Positions 4,698-5,221 of a DNA stretch of 5,221 bases are shown one piece after another (the first letter of the stretch is position 1; every line of letters begins with the position of its first letter). Location of the stretch: positions 1-5,221 of the forward strand of contig PUNZ01000144.1 in the NCBI GenBank assembly GCA_003551945.1. Reading direction: 5' to 3'. The notes beneath the pieces were generated by a model. The model saw only the letters and a list, made by a program, of their open reading frames with translations. It made no database searches and had not been told where the DNA came from. A program made the translations under genes and the position numbers. This DNA is from Halovenus sp. Lineage in GTDB: Archaea; Halobacteriota; Halobacteria; Halobacteriales; Haloarculaceae.

Positions 4698-5221
4698 ATG
4701 GTAAACCTCTGGGAAGACCTCGAAACAGGACCGAACCCACCGGAAGAAATCTATGCGGTTGTGGAGTGTCTGAAAGGCGAGCGGAACAAATACGAGTACG
4801 ACAAGGACGTTCCAGGCGTCGTCCTTGACCGCGTCCTGCACAGCAACGTGCACTATCCTTCGGATTACGGCTTCATCCCGCAGTCGTATTACGACGACGA
4901 GGACCCATTCGACGTGCTTGTGCTTGTGGAGGACCAGACGTTCCCCGGCTGTGTCATCGAAGCCCGCCCTGTTGCCCTGATGCGGATGGACGATGATGGC
5001 GAGAAAGATGACAAGGTCATCGCTGTCCCCGTGGAAGACCCACGCTATGACCACGTCGAAGACGTAGATGACCTCACCGACCAGACAAAAGCCGAAATTG
5101 CGGAGTTCTTCGAGACCTACAAAAACCTCGAAGAAGGCAAACAAACCGAAACGCTCGGCTGGGAGGACAAACAGGCGGCGTTCGACGCTATCGAGCACGC
5201 ACAGGACCTCTACGAAGAGCA
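4698..5221 (+). CDS. ppa: Inorganic pyrophosphatase, family I (soluble), 3' end cut by window
   Basis: The enzyme hydrolyses pyrophosphate to two phosphates in the cytoplasm using Mg2+, pulling nucleotide polymerisation and aminoacylation forward. 174 complete codons are visible and the frame is open at the right edge; family members are about 177 residues, so only a few are missing. Residues matching E. coli active-site positions are K31 and E33 in KYEYDKD, R45 in LDRVL, and Y57 in YPSDYGFIP. They continue with the signature D67-E-D69-P-F-D72 (E. coli D65, D67, D70), then D99, D104 and K106, and the late Y141-K142 pair. All metal and phosphate ligands I can check are present. The ATG at 4698 gives the usual family N-terminus (MVNLWEDLETGPNPPEEI) and fits a leaderless promoter. 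The gene is divergent from padR. The long opposite-strand open frame over it is a codon-bias shadow. Confidence 0.97.
   Translation, partial: MVNLWEDLETGPNPPEEIYAVVECLKGERNKYEYDKDVPGVVLDRVLHSNVHYPSDYGFIPQSYYDDEDPFDVLVLVEDQTFPGCVIEARPVALMRMDDDGEKDDKVIAVPVEDPRYDHVEDVDDLTDQTKAEIAEFFETYKNLEEGKQTETLGWEDKQAAFDAIEHAQDLYEE

Noticed and set aside
4656..5198. 180-codon open frame on the minus strand
   Set aside because: It lies wholly antisense to ppa, whose family motifs and active-site residues are intact. The Val/Phe-rich composition is what acidic GAC/GAA codons give when read in reverse.
1..5221. tRNA, rRNA, CRISPR array, insertion sequence or phage/defence module
   Set aside because: No tRNA-like cloverleaf, spaced repeats, transposase motifs or terminal inverted repeats were seen in the gaps, and every sizeable stretch is explained by a core gene.

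Overview
The window looks like a chromosomal stretch from a haloarchaeon (class Halobacteria). The evidence is the content: archaeal TFB, the archaeal-only repair protein NreA, a type 1 RNase H with the haloarchaeal N-terminal extension, and a family I pyrophosphatase. The proteins are strongly acidic (Asp/Glu-rich, Lys-poor), and the promoters are of the BRE/TATA type, several placed to give leaderless or nearly leaderless mRNAs. GC content is moderate for this class. I cannot name the species.

Layout, left to right. (1) Positions 1-176, plus strand: C-terminal end of a class I glutamine amidotransferase, probably TrpG (anthranilate synthase component II). (2) Converging on it, minus strand: nreA (196-1452), preceded on the same strand by tfb (1517-2482). 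The two are 64 bp apart and probably co-transcribed, and the gap holds a GC-rich hairpin. (3) A 242-bp divergent promoter region (2483-2724), rich in inverted and direct repeats. (4) Plus strand: rnhA (2725-3318), overlapping by 8 nt a haloarchaeal-specific gene (3311-4018) of the type annotated as 'RnhA operon protein'. (5) A short convergent gap (4019-4104) with two small hairpins. (6) Minus strand: a PadR-type winged-helix regulator (4105-4464). (7) A second divergent promoter region (4465-4697) with a long imperfect inverted repeat. (8) Plus strand: inorganic pyrophosphatase ppa, missing only its last few codons at the window edge.

The genes are mostly housekeeping information-processing functions: transcription initiation (TFB), PCNA-linked DNA repair (NreA), RNA:DNA hybrid removal (RNase HI), and pyrophosphate removal that drives nucleic acid synthesis (Ppa). 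I see no mobile element, CRISPR array, tRNA, rRNA or defence/toxin system. The less ordinary signals are in the two divergent intergenic regions: a 55-bp imperfect palindrome abutting the tfb promoter, and a 32-bp inverted repeat between padR and ppa. Two others are a possible resemblance of the RNase HI N-terminal domain to the RNase HIII substrate-binding domain, and a possible short upstream ORF ahead of rnhA. Most gaps between genes are under 300 bases and are described in the entries.
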